From Flavobacterium crassostreae (GTDB taxonomy: Bacteria; Bacteroidota; Bacteroidia; Flavobacteriales; Flavobacteriaceae): a DNA stretch of 64,000 bases. Positions within the stretch are counted from its first letter, which is position 1, and every line of letters starts with the position of its first letter. The translations under genes and the position numbers were made by a program. Below the pieces are notes generated by a model. It saw nothing but the letters and a program-made list of their open reading frames with translations. It was not told the origin of the DNA and ran no database searches. This document shows positions 8,512 to 17,427 of the stretch, one piece after another. The stretch covers positions 1,860,001 to 1,924,000 of the forward strand of contig NZ_CP017688.1 of NCBI RefSeq assembly GCF_001831475.1, read 5' to 3'.

Positions 8512-9213
8512 ATGCTATACACCGCCTTTATTTTTGGACTAATTAGTAGTTTACACTGCATCGGTATGTGTGGTCCCATAGCATTGATGCTTCCAGTAGA
8601 TAGAAGTAATAAAGCAAAAAAGGTAATCCAAATAATGACCTATCATTTAGGACGAATAACCGCTTACGCCACCATTGGGCTTGTTTTTGGATTAGTTGGA
8701 AAAGGTTTCTTTATGGCAGGATTGCAGCAAAAAATGTCTATTATAATAGGCATTTGTATGATTGCTATTGTTTTGTTACCCGAACAAATTTTTGCAAAAT
8801 ATAATTTTTCAAAGCCTGTTTTTAAAATTATAGCCAAAGTCAAGCAGCAATTAGGCAAACAATTCAAGAACAAAAGTTACCAATCCTTATTTACCATAGG
8901 GTTACTCAATGGGCTTTTGCCCTGCGGAATGGTCTACGTTGCTTTGTTTGGCGCCATAGCCATGCAAAGTGCTAGTCTAGGAGTAGTTTACATGATTTTG
9001 TTTGGACTAGGAACCGTGCCCATGATGAGTAGCATTGTGTATCTGAACACTTTTATTAGCCTAGAGGTTCGTAATAAAATTCAAAAAACCATTCCTTATG
9101 TAGCCGTTTTTATTGGAGTACTTTTTATACTGAGAGGTCTAGGGCTAGGTATTCCGTATGTTTCACCCTCTAATATGAGTTTGTTTGTACAAGCTACTCC
9201 AAATTGTCATTAA
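8512..9213 (+). CDS. TauE/SafE (DsbD_2-like) membrane protein linked to cbb3 assembly
   Basis: A polytopic membrane protein of 233 residues opens with LYTAFIFGLISSLHCIGMCGPIALML. The HCxGMCGP motif is typical of the UreH/DsbD_2-like branch often annotated as sulfite exporter TauE/SafE. A second half repeats the pattern with LLNGLLPCGMVYVALFGAI. The Cys/Met-rich first helix and the place directly after ccoH (17 bp) suggest copper or thiol handling for the oxidase rather than sulfite export. That function is inferred from context. Confidence 0.8.
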   Translation: MLYTAFIFGLISSLHCIGMCGPIALMLPVDRSNKAKKVIQIMTYHLGRITAYATIGLVFGLVGKGFFMAGLQQKMSIIIGICMIAIVLLPEQIFAKYNFSKPVFKIIAKVKQQLGKQFKNKSYQSLFTIGLLNGLLPCGMVYVALFGAIAMQSASLGVVYMILFGLGTVPMMSSIVYLNTFISLEVRNKIQKTIPYVAVFIGVLFILRGLGLGIPYVSPSNMSLFVQATPNCH

Positions 9214-9241
9214 TTTAATAACCACTAATAAATCAATCAAC

Positions 9242-9478
9242 ATGGAAAGACATAATTTTGTCCACGAGTTTCCCGAGCATGCAGAAAAAATTCACCAACT
9301 AAAAGTAGAAAACAACCATTTCAGAAAATTATTTGATGAATACCACGAATTGGAGCATGAAATACACCGTATCAATACCGATACAGAGGCAGTTACAGAT
9401 GCACACGCACACGAAGTAAAAGCAAAGTTTTTATTTTTAAAAGACGAATTATATAGCATCTTAACCAACAGTAACTAA
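9242..9478 (+). CDS. YdcH-family (DUF465) small protein
   Basis: This 78-residue, charged, helical protein begins MERHNFVHEFPEHAEKIHQL and has the family pattern of an N-terminal HxF..F segment followed by two helices able to form a coiled-coil hairpin. It is rich in His and Glu. I use the ATG at 9242; the frame is open from 9185 but only through the end of the previous gene. The molecular role of DUF465 proteins is unknown. It is the last gene before a terminator and may be read with the oxidase genes. Confidence 0.8.
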   Translation: MERHNFVHEFPEHAEKIHQLKVENNHFRKLFDEYHELEHEIHRINTDTEAVTDAHAHEVKAKFLFLKDELYSILTNSN

Positions 9479-9522
9479 AAGTAAATTATAGCCCCTACAT
9501 AGGTGCCATTGCTTTTAATTTT

Positions 9523-9566
9523 AAAAAAAACCGCAAGTTCTAAATCTAGAATTTGCGGTTTTTTAG
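9523..9566. terminator. Bidirectional intrinsic terminator between ydcH-like gene and hemN
   Basis: AACCGCAA and TTGCGGTT form a stem with additional inner pairing (TTCTA with TAGAA) and are flanked by A and T runs, so it can work on both strands for the converging genes. Confidence 0.85.
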
Positions 9567-9602
9567 CATACCAAAAGGATTTTTTAGTACAAATAAAGCG
9601 TT

Positions 9603-10967
9603 TTAAATGGTCATAGAAAATAATTTAGTATCTGGAGCTTTTCGCTTTAAGCGCAAATCAAAAGCCATACATACATTACGCAAATAAGCCTTTCCGATTT
9701 CGGTAACCTGTATCGTGTTGTGGTTAATAAGTACTAATTGGTCTTTATCCATTTCTTCCAATTGGGCAATTACATCCGGAATTTCGTCAAAATAATGCGC
9801 AATATCTTTCCAAGAAGTCTCAAATTGACACATTAGATTAAGGATATGTTTTCTGATGATGAGATCCTCTGGCGTTAATAAATGCCCTCTGTATATAGGT
9901 AATTTATTCCACTCTAATAACTGGTAATAATCCTCTAAGTTTTTTTCATTTTGTGCAAAACTGTACCAACTATCACTTATAGAAGAAACCCCCAGGCCAA
10001 TCATTAATTTTGTTTTGGAAGCACTATATCCCATAAAATTACGGTGTAATTTTCCGTTCTTAAAAGCGTTATATAAGCTATCTGTTGGTAGAGCAAAATG
10101 ATCCATTCCTATTTCGTGGTAGCCATTTTTGAGTAGCAATTCTTTCCCTTTTTGATACAACTCTCTTTTCTCTTTATCTTTAGGGATATCTTCATCCCTA
10201 AAACCACGTTGCCCATTGCCTTTAATCCAAGGCACGTGTGCATAACTATAAAAAGCCAAACGATCTGGTTGCAAGGATTTTGTTTTTTCAATGGTATCAA
10301 TCACGTCTTCTATATTTTGAAAAGGCAACCCAAAAATAATATCATGACCTATAGAAGTATACCCAATTTCTTTTGCCCACAAAGTAACCTTAGCCACATT
10401 ATGAAAGGGCTGTTCTCTATGTATTGCTTTTTGTACCTTAGGAGAGTAATCTTGCACTCCAAAGCTAACTCTTCTAAAACCTAAGTCATATAATTTTTGT
10501 AAATGCTTTTGAGTAGTATTATTAGGATGGCCCTCAAAACTAAACTCATAATTTGTAGCCTTAGATCCATAGCTCAAAATACCTTGTATTAAATCTTCTA
10601 AATTTTTGGGCGAAAAAAAAGTAGGCGTACCACCACCCAAATGAATTTCTTTTATAATTGGTTTTTGATCTAAAACCTTGCAATAAAGCGACCATTCTTT
10701 TAAAACAGCCTGAATATAAGGATGCTCAACGTCATGATTTTTGGTTATGCGTTTGTTACAACCACAAAAGGTACACATGCTTTCGCAAAAAGGAAGGTGT
10801 ATATACAGACTAATTCCGTCGGTGGCATTACTTTCTATAAAGGTTTTTTGTAGGGTATCCATCCAGTTTTGGTATACAAAATCCTCTTCGTTCCAATACG
10901 GAACAGTAGGGTAGCTGGTATATCTAGGCCCGGGAACATTATATTTTTGAATTAAAGCATTTTTCAT
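9603..10967 (-). CDS. hemN: Oxygen-independent coproporphyrinogen III oxidase HemN
   Basis: This radical-SAM enzyme decarboxylates coproporphyrinogen III to protoporphyrinogen IX without oxygen, supplying haem at low oxygen. The 454 residues begin with the HemN N-terminal pattern (YNVPGPRYTSYPTVPYW). The radical-SAM cluster motif CxxxCxxC is C61, C65 and C68 (CESMCTFCGC), followed by the GGGTP motif (HLGGGTPTFF). The C-terminal HemN domain (MGYSASKTKLMIGLGVSSIS and on) is complete. True HemN, rather than HemW, is indicated by CxxxCxxC-x-C and the length. An FNR-like box lies upstream, so it is probably induced together with the cbb3 oxidase. Confidence 0.96.
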   Translation of the reverse strand: MKNALIQKYNVPGPRYTSYPTVPYWNEEDFVYQNWMDTLQKTFIESNATDGISLYIHLPFCESMCTFCGCNKRITKNHDVEHPYIQAVLKEWSLYCKVLDQKPIIKEIHLGGGTPTFFSPKNLEDLIQGILSYGSKATNYEFSFEGHPNNTTQKHLQKLYDLGFRRVSFGVQDYSPKVQKAIHREQPFHNVAKVTLWAKEIGYTSIGHDIIFGLPFQNIEDVIDTIEKTKSLQPDRLAFYSYAHVPWIKGNGQRGFRDEDIPKDKEKRELYQKGKELLLKNGYHEIGMDHFALPTDSLYNAFKNGKLHRNFMGYSASKTKLMIGLGVSSISDSWYSFAQNEKNLEDYYQLLEWNKLPIYRGHLLTPEDLIIRKHILNLMCQFETSWKDIAHYFDEIPDVIAQLEEMDKDQLVLINHNTIQVTEIGKAYLRNVCMAFDLRLKRKAPDTKLFSMTI

Positions 10968-10989
10968 TATATCACATTTAGCTATTGTT

Positions 10990-11032
10990 CAAAAGTAAAA
11001 GTATACCCTAAATATTAAAATGATAATTATCA
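10990..11032 (-). promoter_or_regulatory. FNR-like box and promoter of hemN
   Basis: The perfect palindrome TGATAATTATCA (11021-11032; symmetric even when extended by one base) is followed, reading on the minus strand, by TACTTTTG (10990-10997), a perfect TAnnTTTG box. The centres are 33 bp apart, the same distance as at ccoI and ccoS. The start codon is 22 bp below the box. Confidence 0.72.
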
Positions 11033-11067
11033 TGCTTCTAACCTAATAAAACCATTGTTTTGAACAC

Positions 11068-11102
11068 AAAAAAACCTCAAACTATTGCTAGAATGAGGTT
11101 TG
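11068..11102 (-). terminator. Intrinsic terminator of the DUF349 gene
   Basis: Reading on the minus strand, AAACCTCA and TGAGGTTT form an 8-bp stem ending in a T run, just after the DUF349 stop codon. Confidence 0.8.
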
Positions 11103-11123
11103 TTTTGGTTCTTTAAATCCAGT

Positions 11124-13085
11124 TTATTCTTGATTTAAGCTACGCAATTGATTTAGTTTTTCTTTCCAAACCTCTAAGCTTTCTTTATGGATGGCAATAT
11201 TTTTGCGCACCTCCAATACAATAGAATTTTCTTTTTTAGCATTTTTGGTATTTGCAAAAAACTGGATGTTATTTTCTAATTGAAAAATCTCATTCTGAAC
11301 TTCGTCAATTTTTCGTATCAAAAAAATCTTTTCGTTTTCTAGCTTACGGGTTTCATTATTTTCGGCTAAGTTATCCAGACGGTTGGTAAAACGCATCATA
11401 TCTGTTTCCTTTTTGCTAAGACTTAATTTATCAAAAAGAGCATCTAAAATTTTATTAAACTTGCCTTCAATATGCCTCCTAGCATGGGGTACTCTTCCTA
11501 GATTTTTCCAGTTTTCAATATGTTGTTTAATGGCCTCTAGGTCTATTTTGTGATCTCCGGATAACTCAAACTCTCTTAAAGATTCTAAGTAGGTTTTCTT
11601 TTTGTCAAAAGATTCCATTTCTTCGGCAATGTTCTCACTCTTTTGCTCATTTAAACGATCAAAATAATGGTTGCAAGCAGCCTTGAACTCCGTCCAGACT
11701 TTGTCCGAAAATTTTCGAGGCACATGTCCAATTTTTTTCCATTCTTCTTGAATGTTCTTCATGATAGGCGTAGTGGCTTCAAAATCCGTATTATCTTGAA
11801 GTTCTTGCGCTTTTGCTACCAAGGCATTTTTTTTATTTAGATTTTCGTTTTGGTCTTTTTTTATTTCTTTATAAAAAGAGTTTTTAAAAGAATTAAAGTT
11901 TCTGACAGCAGTTTTAAAACTAGACCAAGTAGCTTCGTTTACCTCAGAGGGAACTTTTCCGGCCGCAAAAAAGGCAGTTCTCAAAGCCTCTACCTTTTCA
12001 ATCTGAAGTAACCACTGGGAGTGTGCATGTACTTTAATGGTAGCCAAATCTTCAATCTCAGCTATGATTTGTTTTTTATTCTCTAGGTTTACTAGCTCTA
12101 ATTCTCGTTGTTTTTCAAATAAAAGCTCTCTTTTGTCGTGCATTTTTTTAGTGAGATCACTAAATAAATTCCAGATTTCTTCACGGTGCTCTTTAGATAC
12201 AGGCCCTATGTCCTCTTTCCACATTCTGTGTAGGTCTTGCAGTTCTCTAAAGGCTTTATTGACATCCTCTTCATTCAAAAGTTCTTGAACCCGTAACACA
12301 ATTTTTTGTTTTTGTTCTAAATTATGTTTAAAATCTAAATCTCTTGCTTCTCTATCTAAGTGTAGGTAATCGTAAAAGTTTTCTACATGAAAATGGTAAT
12401 TATTCCAGACATGATTGTATTTGTCCTTAGGGATGGAACCTGCATTTTTCCATCTCTCACGCAATTCATTAAAATGCTTTAAGGTATCTTTGATATTTTC
12501 TTGCGGATTGATTAACTCCTTTAGTTCTTCCACTATAGCAAGCCTATTCTCAAGATTGGATTTTAAGTTGGTTTGTAAACTCTTAAAATGCGTATTCTTT
12601 TTATTTTTGAAGGTAGTATACAATGCATCAAATTGTGCCTTCAGAGGCAAATGATATTCAAAATCTTCGGTGCTATCTGGATTTTCAGCCTGAAATTCTT
12701 CTTTCTTCTCTTCAATAAAATGGGTGTATTTTGCTAAAAAAGATTTTTTAATTTCATCCACATGTTCTTTAACAGACATTATTTTATCAGAGCCAGCAAT
12801 GATATTTAATGCCTCAACGAGATCTACCATAGATAAAGAGTCATAATCCTGCATGGGTATTTCATGGCGCTCTTTCAGGGTTTGGTCTTCGCTTTCTTCG
12901 GCGTTAGAAGCATCAATAGAACGCAGTGCCCTTTGTGAATCCTGCTCTAAGGATTGCTCACTTATTCCAGCAATTGTATTTTCCGTTGCGTCTTTTTCAG
13001 GAGCTGTGGTTTGTTTTTTTTCGAGAGACTCTAGTGCTGATTTTCCATCTGCATTTTGCAGGTTATCATTCTTTTCTTCTAACAT
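11124..13085 (-). CDS. DUF349 domain-containing protein
   Basis: A 653-residue acidic and helical protein. After a disordered, Glu/Asp-rich N terminus (about 1-80), it carries several copies of the DUF349 helical repeat. Each copy includes a W-K-x-A/I-G-x-V/I-P-x-x-x-x-x-x-W pattern, such as RERWKNAGSIPKDKYNHVWN, EEWKKIGHVPRKFSDKVW and NWKNLGRVPHARRH. The C-terminal about 70 residues look like a coiled coil. DUF349 proteins are common in Bacteroidota and their function is unknown. The gene stands alone between hemN and the CRISPR array and has no visible link to either. Confidence 0.88.
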   Translation of the reverse strand: MLEEKNDNLQNADGKSALESLEKKQTTAPEKDATENTIAGISEQSLEQDSQRALRSIDASNAEESEDQTLKERHEIPMQDYDSLSMVDLVEALNIIAGSDKIMSVKEHVDEIKKSFLAKYTHFIEEKKEEFQAENPDSTEDFEYHLPLKAQFDALYTTFKNKKNTHFKSLQTNLKSNLENRLAIVEELKELINPQENIKDTLKHFNELRERWKNAGSIPKDKYNHVWNNYHFHVENFYDYLHLDREARDLDFKHNLEQKQKIVLRVQELLNEEDVNKAFRELQDLHRMWKEDIGPVSKEHREEIWNLFSDLTKKMHDKRELLFEKQRELELVNLENKKQIIAEIEDLATIKVHAHSQWLLQIEKVEALRTAFFAAGKVPSEVNEATWSSFKTAVRNFNSFKNSFYKEIKKDQNENLNKKNALVAKAQELQDNTDFEATTPIMKNIQEEWKKIGHVPRKFSDKVWTEFKAACNHYFDRLNEQKSENIAEEMESFDKKKTYLESLREFELSGDHKIDLEAIKQHIENWKNLGRVPHARRHIEGKFNKILDALFDKLSLSKKETDMMRFTNRLDNLAENNETRKLENEKIFLIRKIDEVQNEIFQLENNIQFFANTKNAKKENSIVLEVRKNIAIHKESLEVWKEKLNQLRSLNQE

Positions 13086-13263
13086 TGGTTCAATGTTTAA
13101 GGTTGCTAATAAATTGAACTCGAAAGATAGTAAAGCAGTATTAAATAAAAAAATAATTATCTAATTAAGAGTGGTTTTAGGGTACAAAAAGGTTTTTTTA
13201 TTTCTCAGAATATAACATCCCAAAATTACATTTAAATTTCAGAGGTATAAATTAGTAGCTCCA

Positions 13264-16200
13264 ATTGTGAATTGCTTTCAAAATTGTATTTTTACTTATA
13301 ATTCCCAACTGAGAAGTAAATGGGAAGCGCACAACTCGGGTTGTGAATTGCTTTCAAAATTGTATTTTTACTTATAATTCCCAACTTGCAGCAAGTACTT
13401 TTTTAAAGCTGGTAAGTTGTGAATTGCTTTCAAAATTGTATTTTTACTTATAATTCCCAACTTATCTTCGATTAATTCATCGTTTCCGCTAGTTGTGAAT
13501 TGCTTTCAAAATTGTATTTTTACTTATAATTCCCAACGGAGCAGATAAACAAAGAGCTGGAACAGCAGTTGTGAATTGCTTTCAAAATTGTATTTTTACT
13601 TATAATTCCCAACTTTCCATTTTGTTTTGTTTTTTAGTTCAATGTTGTGAATTGCTTTCAAAATTGTATTTTTACTTATAATTCCCAACAGCAGCTTCCA
13701 AAGCTTATTGAGCGGATCAGTTGTGAATTGCTTTCAAAATTGTATTTTTACTTATAATTCCCAACCTTGCTGATAATAACGACATTAGAAGCATCGTTGT
13801 GAATTGCTTTCAAAATTGTATTTTTACTTATAATTCCCAACGGTAGTTGAAGCAAGCATCCCGTTGGCTAGTTGTGAATTGCTTTCAAAATTGTATTTTT
13901 ACTTATAATTCCCAACAAACAATTATGGAAAAATACGTAATGTTTGGTTGTGAATTGCTTTCAAAATTGTATTTTTACTTATAATTCCCAACACGCTTGT
14001 TTGCTGCTGAAGTATTAATGAAGTTGTGAATTGCTTTCAAAATTGTATTTTTACTTATAATTCCCAACACGACGAGAAAAACGTTTGTACTGTTACTTGT
14101 TGTGAATTGCTTTCAAAATTGTATTTTTACTTATAATTCCCAACGCGGAAATAGAGAATTAATGAAGTTTATTGTTGTGAATTGCTTTCAAAATTGTATT
14201 TTTACTTATAATTCCCAACTGACACCTCGGTTAATGCTTTAATCTTGTTGTTGTGAATTGCTTTCAAAATTGTATTTTTACTTATAATTCCCAACCGGCT
14301 GGTTATTTCGCTACCAACGGAAACGGTTGTGAATTGCTTTCAAAATTGTATTTTTACTTATAATTCCCAACACGTTAAGAAAACCAAAGGAGATTTTGAC
14401 AGTTGTGAATTGCTTTCAAAATTGTATTTTTACTTATAATTCCCAACAAAAGTATGATTATAAACGTGAAATATGATGTTGTGAATTGCTTTCAAAATTG
14501 TATTTTTACTTATAATTCCCAACAAAAACGGCAAAGCTTAGTTCCGAAGATTTGTTGTGAATTGCTTTCAAAATTGTATTTTTACTTATAATTCCCAACA
14601 TTCATGGGGCAATTTTGTTGCTAGCTTAGGTTGTGAATTGCTTTCAAAATTGTATTTTTACTTATAATTCCCAACCACCTCAGGGATTATTCCGAAAGGA
14701 TTAAGTTGTGAATTGCTTTCAAAATTGTATTTTTACTTATAATTCCCAACTTTTAACAACTTAAGTATTTCATCAAGAATGTTGTGAATTGCTTTCAAAA
14801 TTGTATTTTTACTTATAATTCCCAACTAGCACTTGTGGCTTCATCGGTCACTTTTTGTTGTGAATTGCTTTCAAAATTGTATTTTTACTTATAATTCCCA
14901 ACAGTTTCTGTTTTGGGGCGAGTACTTACTAGTTGTGAATTGCTTTCAAAATTGTATTTTTACTTATAATTCCCAACTACCAAATAATCGGTATTGCGAT
15001 TAATAAGTTGTGAATTGCTTTCAAAATTGTATTTTTACTTATAATTCCCAACATTTGAAACTAAAGAAAAAAGAGCATACCTGTTGTGAATTGCTTTCAA
15101 AATTGTATTTTTACTTATAATTCCCAACCCCAATTATCGGCTAAACCTACGGCAGATAGTTGTGAATTGCTTTCAAAATTGTATTTTTACTTATAATTCC
15201 CAACGGCTAACTATTCCGAAATGCTTGCGTACTGTTGTGAATTGCTTTCAAAATTGTATTTTTACTTATAATTCCCAACTCAATGGGCTAAGACAGACTC
15301 AGTTTTCAGTTGTGAATTGCTTTCAAAATTGTATTTTTACTTATAATTCCCAACAGAAGCGAAAAAAGAAAAGTTAAAAGCAAGTTGTGAATTGCTTTCA
15401 AAATTGTATTTTTACTTATAATTCCCAACTAAGGGGCTGGCTAATCGTACTAAGTGGCGTTGTGAATTGCTTTCAAAATTGTATTTTTACTTATAATTCC
15501 CAACTACAATTAAAAGCGATGCTACTTAAAAAGAGTTGTGAATTGCTTTCAAAATTGTATTTTTACTTATAATTCCCAACTTTTTTCAATTTCCAACTCC
15601 ATAAATTCGGGTTGTGAATTGCTTTCAAAATTGTATTTTTACTTATAATTCCCAACGATATGACGGCAGGCAGTATCAAGAGCCGGTTGTGAATTGCTTT
15701 CAAAATTGTATTTTTACTTATAATTCCCAACACACCTCAGGCATAATACCGAGAGGTTTAAGTTGTGAATTGCTTTCAAAATTGTATTTTTACTTATAAT
15801 TCCCAACTGTACGCTTCGGTTGCACCCTCTTTTCCTAGTTGTGAATTGCTTTCAAAATTGTATTTTTACTTATAATTCCCAACTTAGAAACTTGGCTGAG
15901 TTTCCTGAGATGTGTTGTGAATTGCTTTCAAAATTGTATTTTTACTTATAATTCCCAACACACTATTCCACGTGCTACGGAGCTTATATGTTGTGAATTG
16001 CTTTCAAAATTGTATTTTTACTTATAATTCCCAACAATATTTATTTCGATGTTAGCGGATTAATGTTGTGAATTGCTTTCAAAATTGTATTTTTACTTAT
16101 AATTCCCAACGAGGCTAAATATTCCGAAATGCTGGCATACGTTGTGAATTGCTTTCAAAATTGTATTTTTACTTATAATTCCCAACCTACATTCTTTTAA

Positions 16201-16946
16201 TATTCGGACGTATTCAGTTGTGAATTGCTTTCAAAATTGTATTTTTACTTATAATTCCCAACACAAATCAATTCTCAATTTCTCAGGTAAGCGTTGTGAA
16301 TTGCTTTCAAAATTGTATTTTTACTTATAATTCCCAACAACTTGCGAAAAAAGGCTCTGCTGATGAAGGTTGTGAATTGCTTTCAAAATTGTATTTTTAC
16401 TTATAATTCCCAACTTAATTTCCACAGCCAATCATACCACCCCGGTTGTGAATTGCTTTCAAAATTGTATTTTTACTTATAATTCCCAACTAAATGGATG
16501 GATGGAAAAACAGATTCTTTGTTGTGAATTGCTTTCAAAATTGTATTTTTACTTATAATTCCCAACTCAGTTCAAATTCTCGTTATCGGCTACCACGTTG
16601 TGAATTGCTTTCAAAATTGTATTTTTACTTATAATTCCCAACCAGACAACCAAAAGAGCGTTCTGGCACTGAGTTGTGAATTGCTTTCAAAATTGTATTT
16701 TTACTTATAATTCCCAACTGAATCAAGTTTTCACATTACCCACAGGCTGTTGTGAATTGCTTTCAAAATTGTATTTTTACTTATAATTCCCAACCGGAGC
16801 AGTTGGTAAACAAGGTATCACTTCGTTGTGAATTGCTTTCAAAATTGTATTTTTACTTATAATTCCCAACCTAAGCCTTTCACAAATAATGCCGCCCCCT
16901 GTTGTGAATTGCTTTCAAAATTGTATTTTTACTTATAATTCCCAAC
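13264..16946 (+). CRISPR. Type II-C CRISPR array, 49 repeats and 48 spacers
   Basis: The repeat is 46 bp, starting GTTGTGAATTGCTTTCAA and ending TTATAATTCCCAAC. I counted 49 starts from 13264 to 16901. Spacing is 76 bp in 37 intervals and 75 bp in 11, giving 30- or 29-base spacers. The short ones are spacers 8, 12, 19, 22, 23, 26-29, 32 and 37. All repeats read identical except the first, whose first base is A instead of G. The crRNA sense is the plus strand: the anti-repeat of the tracrRNA at 23340-23362 is complementary to the 5' half of this strand, which is the half kept in mature type II crRNAs. The cas genes next door are on the minus strand. Long repeats of 46-48 bp are usual for Bacteroidota type II-C systems. 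Confidence 0.99.
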
Positions 16947-17062
16947 ATACCGCGATTTAATCGTTTGATATGTTGGTAGTTATGGGTTTGTTTAGAAAAT
17001 AAAAATGGATTCTTAAATAGTGCTAATCTTCAGCTTGTTGTAGGTTTTTGGAATTCTAATTT

Positions 17063-17410
17063 TTAAAAAAGTTCCAATTGTTGCGAAGGTTTATCTGTTT
17101 CTACCGGCTTTTTGCCATAAAAAAGTTCCATCATTCCAAATTGCTTGTCCGTTATTTGCATCACACCAATTTTGCCGTGCTCGGGTAAACTATTCCTAAT
17201 TCGTTTGGTGTGTACTTCGGCATTTTCTTTACTGGCACAAAAACGCATATAGATAGAAAATTGAAACATAGAAAATCCATCGTCCAATAATTTCTTTCGA
17301 AATCCACTGGCAATTTTGCGCTCTTTGCGTGTTTCTGTAGGCAGGTCAAAAAATACTAATATCCACAAACTTCTATATTGATTTAATCGGGTGTACTGTT
17401 TGTCAAACAT
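17063..17410 (-). CDS. cas2: CRISPR-associated endonuclease Cas2
   Basis: This 115-residue protein forms the Cas1-Cas2 integrase that inserts new spacers. It has the Cas2 opening strand with its conserved acidic residue (WILVFFDLPTETRKERK), followed by FRKKLLDDGFSMFQFSIYMR, the typical helix-strand pair of the ferredoxin-like fold. It starts 17 bp after the end of cas1 and is the last cas gene before the array. No cas4 or csn2 is present, which makes the system type II-C. Confidence 0.97.
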   Translation of the reverse strand: MFDKQYTRLNQYRSLWILVFFDLPTETRKERKIASGFRKKLLDDGFSMFQFSIYMRFCASKENAEVHTKRIRNSLPEHGKIGVMQITDKQFGMMELFYGKKPVETDKPSQQLELF

Positions 17411-17427
17411 ATTTATTTCAAAGCTGT

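Noticed and set aside
9185..9241. Extended N terminus of the YdcH-like gene reaching back into the TauE/SafE gene
   Set aside because: It lies inside the preceding coding region, and the family pattern begins at the ATG 9242.
15162..15799. Small plus-strand ORFs encoding NCFQNCIFTYNSQ repeats
   Set aside because: They are translations of the CRISPR repeats and spacers, not genes.
14676..16900. Possible homology of spacer 48 (reverse strand, GGIICERL) to spacer 19 (TSGIIPKGL)
   Set aside because: The match needs opposite orientation and a gap, and the shared residues are few; chance is the simpler reading.
16947..17062. A classical leader at the right flank of the array
   Set aside because: The 116 bases show no clear promoter for the crRNA strand; a role in acquisition is only inferred and listed as a finding, not a feature.
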